Below, in pieces: positions 1 through 6,054 of a stretch of DNA of 7,134 bases. Made by a program: the position numbers and the translations under genes. Within the stretch, counting starts at the first letter, position 1; each line of letters opens with the position of its first letter. Source of the stretch: Hodarchaeum sp048939725 (GTDB taxonomy: Archaea > Asgardarchaeota > Heimdallarchaeia > Hodarchaeales > Hodarchaeaceae); the NCBI GenBank assembly GCA_048939725.1, contig JBHLPG010000199.1, forward strand, positions 1 to 7,134, read 5' to 3'. Under the pieces are notes generated by a model that saw nothing but the letters and a program-made list of their open reading frames with translations, did no database searches and had not been told where the DNA came from.

Positions 1-1057
1 TCATTAATGTTTTTTCAAGCTGAGATTGTTCTAATATCCCATAAGGTGTAATATACCCTGTAATAAGCTTACTAGGGGTTATATCAAAAGCTGGATTACT
101 AAATTTAATATCGTCAGTATATAACGATACAATTTGATTTCGATTTAGTTCATTTGAATATCCTAGGGCCATTTTAACTTCATTAGAATCACGGAATTCG
201 ATTTTAATGTCTTTTCCAGTTTGGGTAGAAGAATCAAAAGTGGATTTAGGAAAAGCAGTATAAAAGGGGATATCATGGTGGCTAGCAAGAACTGCGAGGT
301 TATAAGTGCCAATCTTGTTTGCAATGTCACCATTTCTTGTCACCCGGTCAGCACCTAGAATAATAAGATCAATTTTGCCTTGTGAAAAGAAAAAACCACT
401 TGCTGAATCACAAATAACCGTAAGATTAATCCCATATTGATTTAGTTCCCATGCAGTCATTCTACCTTGAAATCTAGGTCGCGTTTCATCAATGTATACA
501 TGAAAACGCTTTCCTTCTTCCCATGCATGAATAATAGGAGCAAGGGCACTACCATTATCAACTAAGGCTAATGCTCCTGTATGACAGTGGGTAAGGACAT
601 TCATGTTGGATTTAATCAAATTTTTACCAACTTGACCAATTTTCCGTCCCTCTTCTACGATATGATTTGCAAAAATTTTTGCACGGCTTAAAGCTGTTTC
701 TGGTGTTAGTTGATCAGTGTCCTTGACAAAATCAAGTCCATTTTTGAGATCGACTGCTGTAGGTCGTGCAGCCATTAGGTCATTATAAGCATTTACGATG
801 GATTCGTCCATAGATTCATGATTCCAAAATTCTTGGACTGCTTGTGCGAACCCGTAAGCAGCTGCAGCTCCAATAGAAGGAGCTCCACGAATGATCATGT
901 CTCTTATCGCTTTGGCTGTATCTCGATAGCTAGAACATGTGTAAACCTCAACCTGAAAAGGAATTTTGGTTTGATCAATCATTCTAACAGCATTAATAGT
1001 ACTATCCCACCAAACTGCAGGTGTATCAACTATTGTCTCATTGATCAATAATTTCAT
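1..1057 (-). CDS. mtnA: S-methyl-5-thioribose-1-phosphate isomerase-like protein (MtnA/eIF2B-alpha family), C-terminus cut by window edge
   Basis: Likely aldose-ketose isomerase of the methionine salvage pathway, converting methylthioribose-1-phosphate to methylthioribulose-1-phosphate in the cytosol. The frame is open for 352 codons from ATG at 1057 to the window edge. Seen: RGAPSIG (57-63), LTHCHTGAL (155-163) with the family's catalytic cysteine at C158, DETRPRFQGRMTAWEL (190-205), GADRVTRNGDIANKIGTY (235-252) with the catalytic aspartate at D237, and NPAFDITP (321-328) near the family's usual C-terminus, so only a short tail is missing. The start is fixed by a GGTGA ribosome-binding site 5 nt upstream. 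Odd points: typical MtnA has THCNAGAL and ETRPLLQGARLTAWEL, whereas THCH and ETRPRFQGR resemble ribose-1,5-bisphosphate isomerase and eIF2B subunits. Family membership is firm; the substrate is less certain. A 173-bp gap with its own leader separates it from the upstream kinase gene. Confidence 0.85.
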   Translation of the reverse strand, partial: MKLLINETIVDTPAVWWDSTINAVRMIDQTKIPFQVEVYTCSSYRDTAKAIRDMIIRGAPSIGAAAAYGFAQAVQEFWNHESMDESIVNAYNDLMAARPTAVDLKNGLDFVKDTDQLTPETALSRAKIFANHIVEEGRKIGQVGKNLIKSNMNVLTHCHTGALALVDNGSALAPIIHAWEEGKRFHVYIDETRPRFQGRMTAWELNQYGINLTVICDSASGFFFSQGKIDLIILGADRVTRNGDIANKIGTYNLAVLASHHDIPFYTAFPKSTFDSSTQTGKDIKIEFRDSNEVKMALGYSNELNRNQIVSLYTDDIKFSNPAFDITPSKLITGYITPYGILEQSQLEKTLM

Positions 1058-1062
1058 TGATT

Positions 1063-1067
1063 TCACC
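1063..1067 (-). promoter_or_regulatory. Shine-Dalgarno for the mtnA-like gene
   Basis: On the minus strand the leader reads AGAAGGTGAAATCAATG. GGTGA complements the conserved end of archaeal 16S rRNA and lies 5 nt from the ATG at 1057, which supports that start codon and indicates a leadered transcript. Confidence 0.7.
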
Positions 1068-1104
1068 TTCTTTTTAGAATAAATCTTCTAGATTTTTCCT
1101 ACTT

Positions 1105-1121
1105 TTCTCGGTTTCCGAGAA
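1105..1121. promoter_or_regulatory. Perfect 7-bp palindrome with 3-nt centre upstream of the mtnA-like gene (possible operator or leader hairpin)
   Basis: TTCTCGG (1105-1111), TTT, then CCGAGAA (1115-1121) form a perfect inverted repeat 47 nt upstream of the ATG. It is more GC-rich than the AT-rich spacer around it. On the minus strand an A/T tract (AAATTTTAGAT, about 1127-1137) lies just upstream and could act as a TATA element, which would place the palindrome between TATA and transcription start, a common repressor position in archaea. No T-run follows the palindrome on either strand within a few bases, so a terminator is less likely. The role is inferred. Confidence 0.4.
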
Positions 1122-1200
1122 CTTAATCTAAAATTTCCCTATATGAAAATTTCTTTCAGGGTGATTTCTCTTTAAAGGATTAAAAGTTGAAATCTCTCTC

Positions 1201-1229
1201 TCAAACATCTAAACATGGTCTTCAAACAT
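1201..1229. repeat. Three short repeats of the form YYAAACAT after the kinase gene
   Basis: TCAAACAT (1201-1208), CTAAACAT (1209-1216) and TCAAACAT (1222-1229) lie in the same orientation just past the kinase stop codon, in the 173-bp gap. The rest of the gap (1122-1200) is AT-rich with a CTCTCTCTC run and no recognisable gene. The repeats may be chance in such a sequence or a binding site; nothing decides between these. Confidence 0.25.
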
Positions 1230-1230
1230 T

Positions 1231-2283
1231 TTATTCTAAAAGCATGTTAGATATTGGCATCTCATAGATAAATTTTTTACCTAACCTAGTAAGGACAGCT
1301 GCTATTTCTTTTTCCCATAATCCAGCACGAATAATTAGATGGGAGCCTATGAAAAAATCTAGGGGAAGTCGTGAATATAACTGTGAAATATCATAAGTTT
1401 GCTTATAAGTTGTAAGAATAAGAGGTACCCAAGATCTAGTTATAGATTTAATCAGCTTAGTGTCATCTATACCGAATCCTATTTTTGATGCAACGTTTTC
1501 TTGTATCGCATGGCTTATGATATATCCTACATCATCCATCCGATCCAATTGAGGAAGTAAAATTGCATCTATCCAAGCGATTCTATTTGGAGAAACCAAA
1601 ATATTACTCAAATGGCTATCTCCATGGATAAATTCCACTCCCCCTTTTGACTCTTTTAATATCTCAATCCAATAATTCAAAAAATCTTCTTCAATATACG
1701 TTTTTAGTAACTTTAAAATAGGATTATATAGTTGAACATTAATTTTTTGACGTTCTGAACCATGTAATCGAGCTAATGCGTATCCAGCGTAACCCCATCG
1801 GTCAGCTTGTTTAACTGTTAGCTGAAGTAGTGGAACAAACCCACTTAAGAACTCTAGTATCAAAGCTTTTACTTTAGGAATTACATGAATTACCTCTGGT
1901 GCAAATAATCTATCTGGAAACTTACTAATCCGGGCTGAAATTTCATGATTCGCTTTCCAGTTCTCCCAGTCAGTTTGACGAGAATTAAGTAAACTTGATA
2001 ATTTTCGAGCATTATCTACTTCCGCTTCTAAATCGTGTGCAAATTTTATTACAATCCCTCCATCGACTTCACCTGCTAAAGATGTGGAAAGTGCAGCCTC
2101 AATAACATAAGTATTCCCTCCTGCTCCTTTATATGAACGGATTTCTTTTAAACGAGTATCAGAAATTCGGCCAGTAGTGATTTGGATATTTTTAGTGATT
2201 TTTTCACTTGATTGAAGAATTAGAGCCCTAACACGTTCGTGAATCTTCTTCTGTTTATCATTATTTGGTTCAATAATACTCAC
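1231..2283 (-). CDS. APH-fold phosphotransferase (aminoglycoside/choline kinase-like), substrate unknown
   Basis: A 350-residue cytosolic protein with the protein-kinase-like fold of small-molecule kinases. Seen in order: a glycine-rich loop KGAGGNTYV (52-60), VIKFA with the likely ATP-binding lysine K80, E89 as a possible salt-bridge partner, a hinge-like LILEFLSG (141-148), the catalytic loop HGDSHLSN (220-227) with catalytic D222 and N227, and WIDA (237-240) with the metal-binding D239. The helical C-terminal lobe has no further motif I recognise. The start is GTG at 2283: AGGAG lies 8 nt upstream and overlaps the TAG stop of the synthetase gene, and no ATG nearby competes. The 11-bp spacing suggests co-translation with the acyl-CoA synthetase subunit. 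It lacks the GDLHTGS signature expected of methylthioribose kinase, so that identity is not supported despite the nearby isomerase. Resistance, sugar, choline-like or protein substrates are all possible. Confidence 0.8.
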   Translation of the reverse strand: MSIIEPNNDKQKKIHERVRALILQSSEKITKNIQITTGRISDTRLKEIRSYKGAGGNTYVIEAALSTSLAGEVDGGIVIKFAHDLEAEVDNARKLSSLLNSRQTDWENWKANHEISARISKFPDRLFAPEVIHVIPKVKALILEFLSGFVPLLQLTVKQADRWGYAGYALARLHGSERQKINVQLYNPILKLLKTYIEEDFLNYWIEILKESKGGVEFIHGDSHLSNILVSPNRIAWIDAILLPQLDRMDDVGYIISHAIQENVASKIGFGIDDTKLIKSITRSWVPLILTTYKQTYDISQLYSRLPLDFFIGSHLIIRAGLWEKEIAAVLTRLGKKFIYEMPISNMLLE

Positions 2284-2291
2284 GCTTTAAT

Positions 2292-2296
2292 CTCCT
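2292..2296 (-). promoter_or_regulatory. Shine-Dalgarno for the kinase gene, overlapping the upstream stop codon
   Basis: The minus strand reads TAGGAGATTAAAGCGTG. AGGAG shares its AG with the synthetase's TAG stop and is 8 nt from the GTG. This decides the GTG start and implies that ribosomes finishing the synthetase can reinitiate on the kinase. Confidence 0.75.
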
Positions 2297-3689
2297 AGCG
2301 TAGATATTGGTGTAGGATTCTTCCTCTTTCTACCAATGCATACAATCCATCAACTGCGTCTTCTGCTGTATTGAAAACTGTGATCCCATAATTTTCAAAT
2401 TCAGCATTAATAGTAGGATCTGGAAGATTGTAAACAAGAATAGGTTTATGTGCATATTCTTGTTTAATTAAAGCTATTCGTGCAGGAGCATCTTTTGAGA
2501 CAACAGGTGCGTCGGATCGTGGTACAACAATAATTCCAGAAACAGTATCTTCTTTTAAGAAAATCCGTGTAACTTCTGCTATCACTTCCGTCGTTGCGCT
2601 TCCTGTTAAGTCGAGAAAAGCTAATGGATTATTTTCTTTTCCTAAAGAAAGAGAGGTTTGAACACCATGTTCTTTGATGACTTCCTCGACTTCTGTAACA
2701 GCTACTGATGATAATGATCCTAATTCTAGATTATAGCGATTCATCCGATATAATGCCATCGCTAGGGGGCCTCCTGTGTTTCCAACAATAGCTATTTTAT
2801 TACCAAATGCAGGGGGTTGATTATATAAAGCTTTTATGGAATTAAAGAACTGAGAAGTGCTATCACACTGAATAATCCCAGCCTGTCTCAATATTTCCTT
2901 GTATAGCCCCATTGTACTTGCAACAGCACCTGTATGACTTCGTGCTGCCATTGTTACAAATTCGGTCATAGGTAATTTCAAAGCTACTATGGCTTTTTTC
3001 CGTGCAACAGCTTTAGATATTTTAATAAATTTTCTTCCTGCTTTTACATTCTCCAAATAAGCTCCAATAACTTTTGTTTCAGGATCCTGCCCGAAATACT
3101 GAATAAAGTCGGTTTCATTAAGATCTGCTCCATTTCCATATGAAACAAATCTTCTCAACCCAATCCTGTTTTGTTGAAGTGCTAGAAGAAGATCAATGGC
3201 AAGCGACCCAGATTGGGATATTAATGAAACATTTCCCTTCTTTGGCAATTCAAAATTTGGAAATAATGTATTCACATGAGTATTGGTATCTATTATCCCT
3301 AAGCAGTTTGGCCCAATCAAGCGAGAATCGCCTAAGTGTCTTACTAACTCCTTTTGAAGATCATCTCTCCCAATTTCTGAGAATCCCGCAGTTATACAGA
3401 CAATTGCTGGGATTCCACGTTTAGAAGCTTCTGCTACGGCTTTAATTGCTAATTTAGCTGGTAATATTACGACTGCAAGATCTGGGACTTCAGGAAGATC
3501 AAAAACACTAGCGTAACAACGAATACCCATTATTTCAGAAGTGTTTGGGTTGATAGGATATATTCGGTTATGAAAAGGAACAACAAAATGATTAAAAATT
3601 AGACGCCCATATTTCTTTTCATCTGAGGAAGCTCCAATTATGGCCACAGACCTTGGTTCAAAGAAAAAGTCAAGCAAAAGATGTCCCAT
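2295..3689 (-). CDS. ADP-forming acetyl/acyl-CoA synthetase, alpha subunit (CoA-binding)
   Basis: Alpha subunit of an ADP-forming acyl-CoA synthetase, which converts acyl-CoA + ADP + phosphate to acid + CoA + ATP and is the usual archaeal energy-conserving step in peptide and sugar fermentation. The length, 464 residues, is typical. Seen: a CoA-binding Rossmann start EPRSVAIIGASS (11-22), VVILPAK (73-79), LIGPNCLGI (124-132), SLISQSGSLA (155-164) of the succinyl-CoA-synthetase-like ligase domain, SYGNGADLNETDF (183-195), SHTGAVAS (251-258) with the phosphorylated histidine H252, and a second ligase-like part with GNTGGPLAM (303-311). The ATP-grasp beta subunit is not fused and not adjacent, so it must be encoded elsewhere. 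The ATG at 3689 has no clear Shine-Dalgarno but overlaps the stop of a 44-codon ORF (TGATG), suggesting translational coupling. The acyl substrate cannot be told from sequence; a related protein acyltransferase role is unlikely because no GNAT domain is present. Confidence 0.88.
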   Translation of the reverse strand: MGHLLLDFFFEPRSVAIIGASSDEKKYGRLIFNHFVVPFHNRIYPINPNTSEIMGIRCYASVFDLPEVPDLAVVILPAKLAIKAVAEASKRGIPAIVCITAGFSEIGRDDLQKELVRHLGDSRLIGPNCLGIIDTNTHVNTLFPNFELPKKGNVSLISQSGSLAIDLLLALQQNRIGLRRFVSYGNGADLNETDFIQYFGQDPETKVIGAYLENVKAGRKFIKISKAVARKKAIVALKLPMTEFVTMAARSHTGAVASTMGLYKEILRQAGIIQCDSTSQFFNSIKALYNQPPAFGNKIAIVGNTGGPLAMALYRMNRYNLELGSLSSVAVTEVEEVIKEHGVQTSLSLGKENNPLAFLDLTGSATTEVIAEVTRIFLKEDTVSGIIVVPRSDAPVVSKDAPARIALIKQEYAHKPILVYNLPDPTINAEFENYGITVFNTAEDAVDGLYALVERGRILHQYLR

Positions 3690-3823
3690 CAGGAAAATTT
3701 TCTAATTGTTGTCAAGAGAGGGAGATGAGAGATATTATCGATAGTTTCGAGACGCATCTCACGAGCGTTGGTTGAACTATAGTTTGATATAAACCACAAC
3801 CAAAGTTCATTAACATAAACCAT
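3689..3823 (-). CDS. Possible 44-residue ORF between fpg and the acyl-CoA synthetase gene; unknown function
   Basis: Not a recognised protein. ATG at 3823 follows the Fpg stop (3837) by 13 nt; AAAGG at 3835-3831 gives a good Shine-Dalgarno with 7-nt spacing; the frame ends in TGA (3691-3689), whose last base is the A of the synthetase ATG (TGATG). The synthetase ATG has no Shine-Dalgarno of its own, so this ORF could deliver ribosomes to it. The peptide begins MVYVNELWLWFISNY, with an aromatic, hydrophobic N-terminus, and continues with a polar, charged half; it has no cysteine or known motif. The frame stays open upstream into the Fpg gene, but only as a shadow of it. It may be a leader or coupling peptide, a degenerate gene remnant, or chance in AT-rich DNA. 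Confidence 0.4.
   Translation of the reverse strand: MVYVNELWLWFISNYSSTNAREMRLETIDNISHLPLLTTIRKFS
3768..3803 (-). promoter_or_regulatory. Inverted repeat with TATA-like core upstream of the synthetase gene
   Basis: TTGGTTG (3768-3774) and CAACCAA (3797-3803) are perfect 7-bp arms. Between them lie the 10-bp palindrome AACTATAGTT (3775-3784) and, on the minus strand, GTTTATATCAAA, a TATA-like element about 95 nt before the ATG at 3689. It could be an internal promoter with a bound regulator or an RNA stem-loop. A second weak pair, GAGATG (3722-3727) and CATCTC (3755-3760), lies downstream in the same leader. Because the region also overlaps the 44-codon ORF, the reading is uncertain. Confidence 0.3.
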
Positions 3824-3836
3824 CTTTCTGCCTTTA

Positions 3837-4688
3837 TTAAAAAAAGCTCCTATTTCTAGGATTCTGGCATTTTCTGCAAAAATTCGTGAATCTTTTTGCT
3901 TTAATTGTCGAAATCGGGTTTCCACAGACAGGACAAGGTTCTTTACCTTTCAGATGAATCCGAAAAATTTGTTGCCTCCAAAAACGCTGATTATCCAGCT
4001 TCTGTGTTTCACAGAGAATGTGATATATCTTATTCATTGATTCAGTTAATACTTTCTTGCATGCGTAATAGAGCTTAATTTTTTCCTCATCAGTAAGTTG
4101 AGGACGTTTATTAAAGGGGTGAATTTTTGCTTCAAATAGAATCTCGTCTGCATAGGCATTCCCAATTCCAGAAACAAAATTCTGATTTGTTAAAACGCCT
4201 TTAATTTCACCATTGAACCCCTGTAATCGTTTTATAAATTCTTCTTCTCTAATCTGTAAAATATCAGGACCAAAACTATCAATTTTTGGGGGGTACCCAC
4301 TTGGCTTGTTATTCTTATCTACAAATAACCAAACAGCCCCATGTAACCGAGAATCATGATAAATTAACGTTTTCCCCTGATTAAACTTTATTGAGAAAAC
4401 AGTTTTTGCTGGAAGCTTTTCTAAGGTAGACCAAGATAATCTTCCAGTCAAACCATGGTCTATATAGAAATTAATATTTGAGCTACCTTTATGCATAAGA
4501 AATTTCAAAATTTTGCCTATTCTATCTATTTGTTCTAGTGAAGCTGAATTCAACAGGTCTTCAAAATCTGCTTTTGGTAGATTACGTATCACAGTGTGTC
4601 GATATGTCTTAACTTCAGTTATTATCTGGTTAGAAATAGTTAATGTAAGGTATCTACGAATGGCTTCTATCTCTGGCAATTCGGGCAT
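3837..4688 (-). CDS. mutM: Formamidopyrimidine/8-oxoguanine DNA glycosylase, Fpg/MutM family
   Basis: Base-excision repair enzyme that removes oxidised purines and nicks the strand by beta,delta-elimination. The length is 283 residues, close to the family norm. The start is fixed by chemistry: after removal of Met1 the protein begins PELPE, giving the catalytic N-terminal proline and glutamate; an in-frame TTG 12 nt upstream would bury the proline and is rejected. Seen: the family lysine in RIGKILKF (K59), HDSRLHGAVWLF (111-122), the helix-two-turn-helix VSGIGNAYADEILFEAKIHP (172-191), and a C-terminal zinc finger with C252, C255, C271, C274 and R266 in the loop (AKRFTNFC). All key residues are present, so it should be active. 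Fpg is mainly bacterial and only patchy in archaea, which hints at old transfer. It starts the minus-strand cluster and diverges from larC. A GAGTGA sequence just before the ATG is a weak Shine-Dalgarno. Confidence 0.93.
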   Translation of the reverse strand: MPELPEIEAIRRYLTLTISNQIITEVKTYRHTVIRNLPKADFEDLLNSASLEQIDRIGKILKFLMHKGSSNINFYIDHGLTGRLSWSTLEKLPAKTVFSIKFNQGKTLIYHDSRLHGAVWLFVDKNNKPSGYPPKIDSFGPDILQIREEEFIKRLQGFNGEIKGVLTNQNFVSGIGNAYADEILFEAKIHPFNKRPQLTDEEKIKLYYACKKVLTESMNKIYHILCETQKLDNQRFWRQQIFRIHLKGKEPCPVCGNPISTIKAKRFTNFCRKCQNPRNRSFF

Positions 4689-4720
4689 TTTTTCACTCAA
4701 TAAGTATCTAAAAGATTGTA

Positions 4721-4739
4721 CTTAAAATTTTATCTTAAT
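4721..4739 (-). promoter_or_regulatory. Probable BRE/TATA core promoter for the fpg operon
   Basis: The minus strand reads ATTAAGATAAAATTTTAAG, ending 32 nt before the fpg ATG. The spacing fits an archaeal TATA element about 26 nt before transcription start with a short leader of about 12 nt. It is nearly identical, in inverted orientation, to the element serving larC. Assigned from spacing and symmetry only. Confidence 0.5.
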
Positions 4740-4760
4740 GGAGTGGGCGGAATTCTGACA

Positions 4761-4780
4761 ATTAAAGTTAAAATTTTAAG
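4761..4780 (+). promoter_or_regulatory. Probable BRE/TATA core promoter for the larC-larB operon
   Basis: ATTAAAGTTAAAATTTTAAG ends 32 nt before the larC ATG, placing the expected start of transcription near 4800, just at the Shine-Dalgarno. The 12-bp core TAAAATTTTAAG (4769-4780) is the exact reverse complement of 4721-4732 in the opposing promoter. Confidence 0.5.
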
Positions 4781-4800
4781 AAAAATTACCTATTTTCAAA

Positions 4801-4804
4801 AGGA
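4801..4804 (+). promoter_or_regulatory. Shine-Dalgarno for larC
   Basis: AAAAGGAAATTAGTTATG: AGGA ends 8 nt before the ATG at 4813. This supports that start, which also aligns with the conserved LarC N-terminus. Confidence 0.65.
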
Positions 4805-4812
4805 AATTAGTT

Positions 4813-6054
4813 ATGTCCCTTTTAATATTAGATCCCACAACATCAGGCGCCTCAGGCGACTTATTAATTGCTTCCCTCTTAGACTTACAGGAAGAAGCCT
4901 TTCGTACCGAATTCTGCGAACTCTTTAAGAACCTTTTAGTGAAATATGATCCTGATTTCCAAGTTGAGTGGCATTCTGTCAGAAAAAAAGGTTTTTCAGG
5001 CACACAAATTCGAACATTAGCAAAGAAGAAGTTTTCACACCATGAAATGCGAGAAATAATGGAAGAACTATCTAAAACATTAAACTTGTCTTCAGAAAGT
5101 TATAAAATAGCTTTTAACGCATTAACATACTTAATAGAAGCTGAAAAAAAAGTCCATGGTCATATAGATCAATCTAAGGAATTACATTTTCATGAACTGG
5201 CCCTCATTGATACCATCTTTGATATTATTGGTTTTGTCTATCTTTGGGAAAGGATGACTTTCCAAAACTCAGAACTTCATATCTTACCGATAGCCGTTGG
5301 GGGAGGGGTAATCAAAATAGCTCATGGGACAGTATCCGTTCCAACACCAGCAACCAATGAGATAATACGTCAGGGTGGATTATTAATCAAAGGGGGGCCA
5401 ATAGAGGGAGAACTTTTAACTCCTACTGGCGCCTCGCTTCTTTCCTCCCTAAATCCAACCTTTCTTGAGTATCTTCCATTAATGAAGGTCAAGAAGATAG
5501 GTCGAAGTTTCGGAACTCGTGAATATAAAGGAGACACTCTGATTTGTTTCCAAATCATTCAAGGATCTAGACCTTCTACATTAATAAAAGAGGAAATTAA
5601 TATTGTAGAAACGAATGTTGATGATGTGGACGGAGAGACACTCGGTTATCTTTTTGATCTACTATTTGAAAAAAGATTAGTCCTTGATTTATCAATTCAC
5701 AATACTATAACCAAAAAAAATAGACCAGGATTTCTTATTCGAGCAGTTATTGATCCACTAAAAACCCATGAAGTAAGTACTGTTTTATCTCACGAATTAG
5801 GTACACTGGGAGTACGAATTCTTCCAGGATTTCGTCATATTGTACCGCGTGAACAAACATCACATGATATCAGAATAATGAATGGAAAAGAGACGGTACG
5901 ACTAAAGAGAGGATTTGTCGATTCAGAATTGATATCAGAGAAAGTAGAATATGAAGATTTAAAGCGAATTGCACAGGAAAAGGGTGTTTCACTACGAGAG
6001 ATAAGAAAACGTGTTCTCTCGGAAATTCACAAGGTGGATGAAGATAATGCGTGA
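4813..6054 (+). CDS. larC: LarC, nickel insertion protein (pyridinium-3,5-bisthiocarboxylate mononucleotide nickel chelatase; DUF111)
   Basis: CTP-dependent nickel insertase that completes the nickel-pincer nucleotide cofactor, used by lactate racemase and related racemases and epimerases. A single 413-residue frame of about the usual length, unlike the split larC1/larC2 of Lactobacillus. Seen: LDPTTSGASGDLLIASLLDL (6-25), matching the family's DxxSGxSGDM start; HFHELALIDTIFDIIG (125-140); GGGVIKIAHGTVSVPTPAT (163-181); GELLTPTGA (199-207); ETNVDDVDGE (266-275), opening the C-terminal half; KKNRPG (301-306); and the family-like tail VEYEDLKRIAQEKGVSLREI (378-397). The histidine and acidic motifs are those conserved in the family and likely handle nickel and nucleotide; residue roles are not assigned further. 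Translation is probably coupled to larB by an 8-bp overlap. larE and a client enzyme are not nearby in this window. Confidence 0.93.
   Translation: MSLLILDPTTSGASGDLLIASLLDLQEEAFRTEFCELFKNLLVKYDPDFQVEWHSVRKKGFSGTQIRTLAKKKFSHHEMREIMEELSKTLNLSSESYKIAFNALTYLIEAEKKVHGHIDQSKELHFHELALIDTIFDIIGFVYLWERMTFQNSELHILPIAVGGGVIKIAHGTVSVPTPATNEIIRQGGLLIKGGPIEGELLTPTGASLLSSLNPTFLEYLPLMKVKKIGRSFGTREYKGDTLICFQIIQGSRPSTLIKEEINIVETNVDDVDGETLGYLFDLLFEKRLVLDLSIHNTITKKNRPGFLIRAVIDPLKTHEVSTVLSHELGTLGVRILPGFRHIVPREQTSHDIRIMNGKETVRLKRGFVDSELISEKVEYEDLKRIAQEKGVSLREIRKRVLSEIHKVDEDNA
6033..6037 (+). promoter_or_regulatory. Shine-Dalgarno for larB inside the end of larC
   Basis: AAGGTGGATGAAGATAATG: GGTGG (6033-6037) directly abuts an ATG at 6038 but lies 9 nt before the ATG at 6047. 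The second is therefore the usable start, and it also gives the conserved LarB N-terminus. Confidence 0.6.

Noticed and set aside
818..1051. 77-codon plus-strand ORF
   Set aside because: It lies wholly antisense within the mtnA-like gene, whose conserved motifs fix the real frame; its product is cysteine/serine/asparagine-rich without family likeness.
1231..2283. Methylthioribose kinase (mtnK) as identity of the kinase
   Set aside because: Tempting beside an mtnA-like gene, but the catalytic loop is the generic HGDxHxxN, not the GDLHTGS form I expect for MtnK, and the gene is coupled to the synthetase instead.
3140..3424. 94-codon plus-strand ORF
   Set aside because: Antisense to the CoA-ligase part of the synthetase gene; no motif.
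3824..3925. Upstream extension of the 44-codon ORF to ATG 3925
   Set aside because: This part overlaps the Fpg zinc-finger region in another frame and is a shadow; only the part after the fpg stop has its own start signal.
4689..4700. TTG start giving Fpg four extra residues
   Set aside because: Fpg needs proline at the mature N-terminus, which only the ATG at 4688 provides.
4776..5003. 75-codon minus-strand ORF across the larC start
   Set aside because: It overlaps the conserved LarC N-terminus and the larC promoter and has no family likeness.
5370..5558. Minus-strand ORF inside larC
   Set aside because: Shadow of the conserved GELLTPTGA region.
6011..6046. Longer larB start at ATG 6011
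   Set aside because: It adds residues absent from LarB and has no Shine-Dalgarno; GGTGG at 6033-6037 fits the ATG at 6047.
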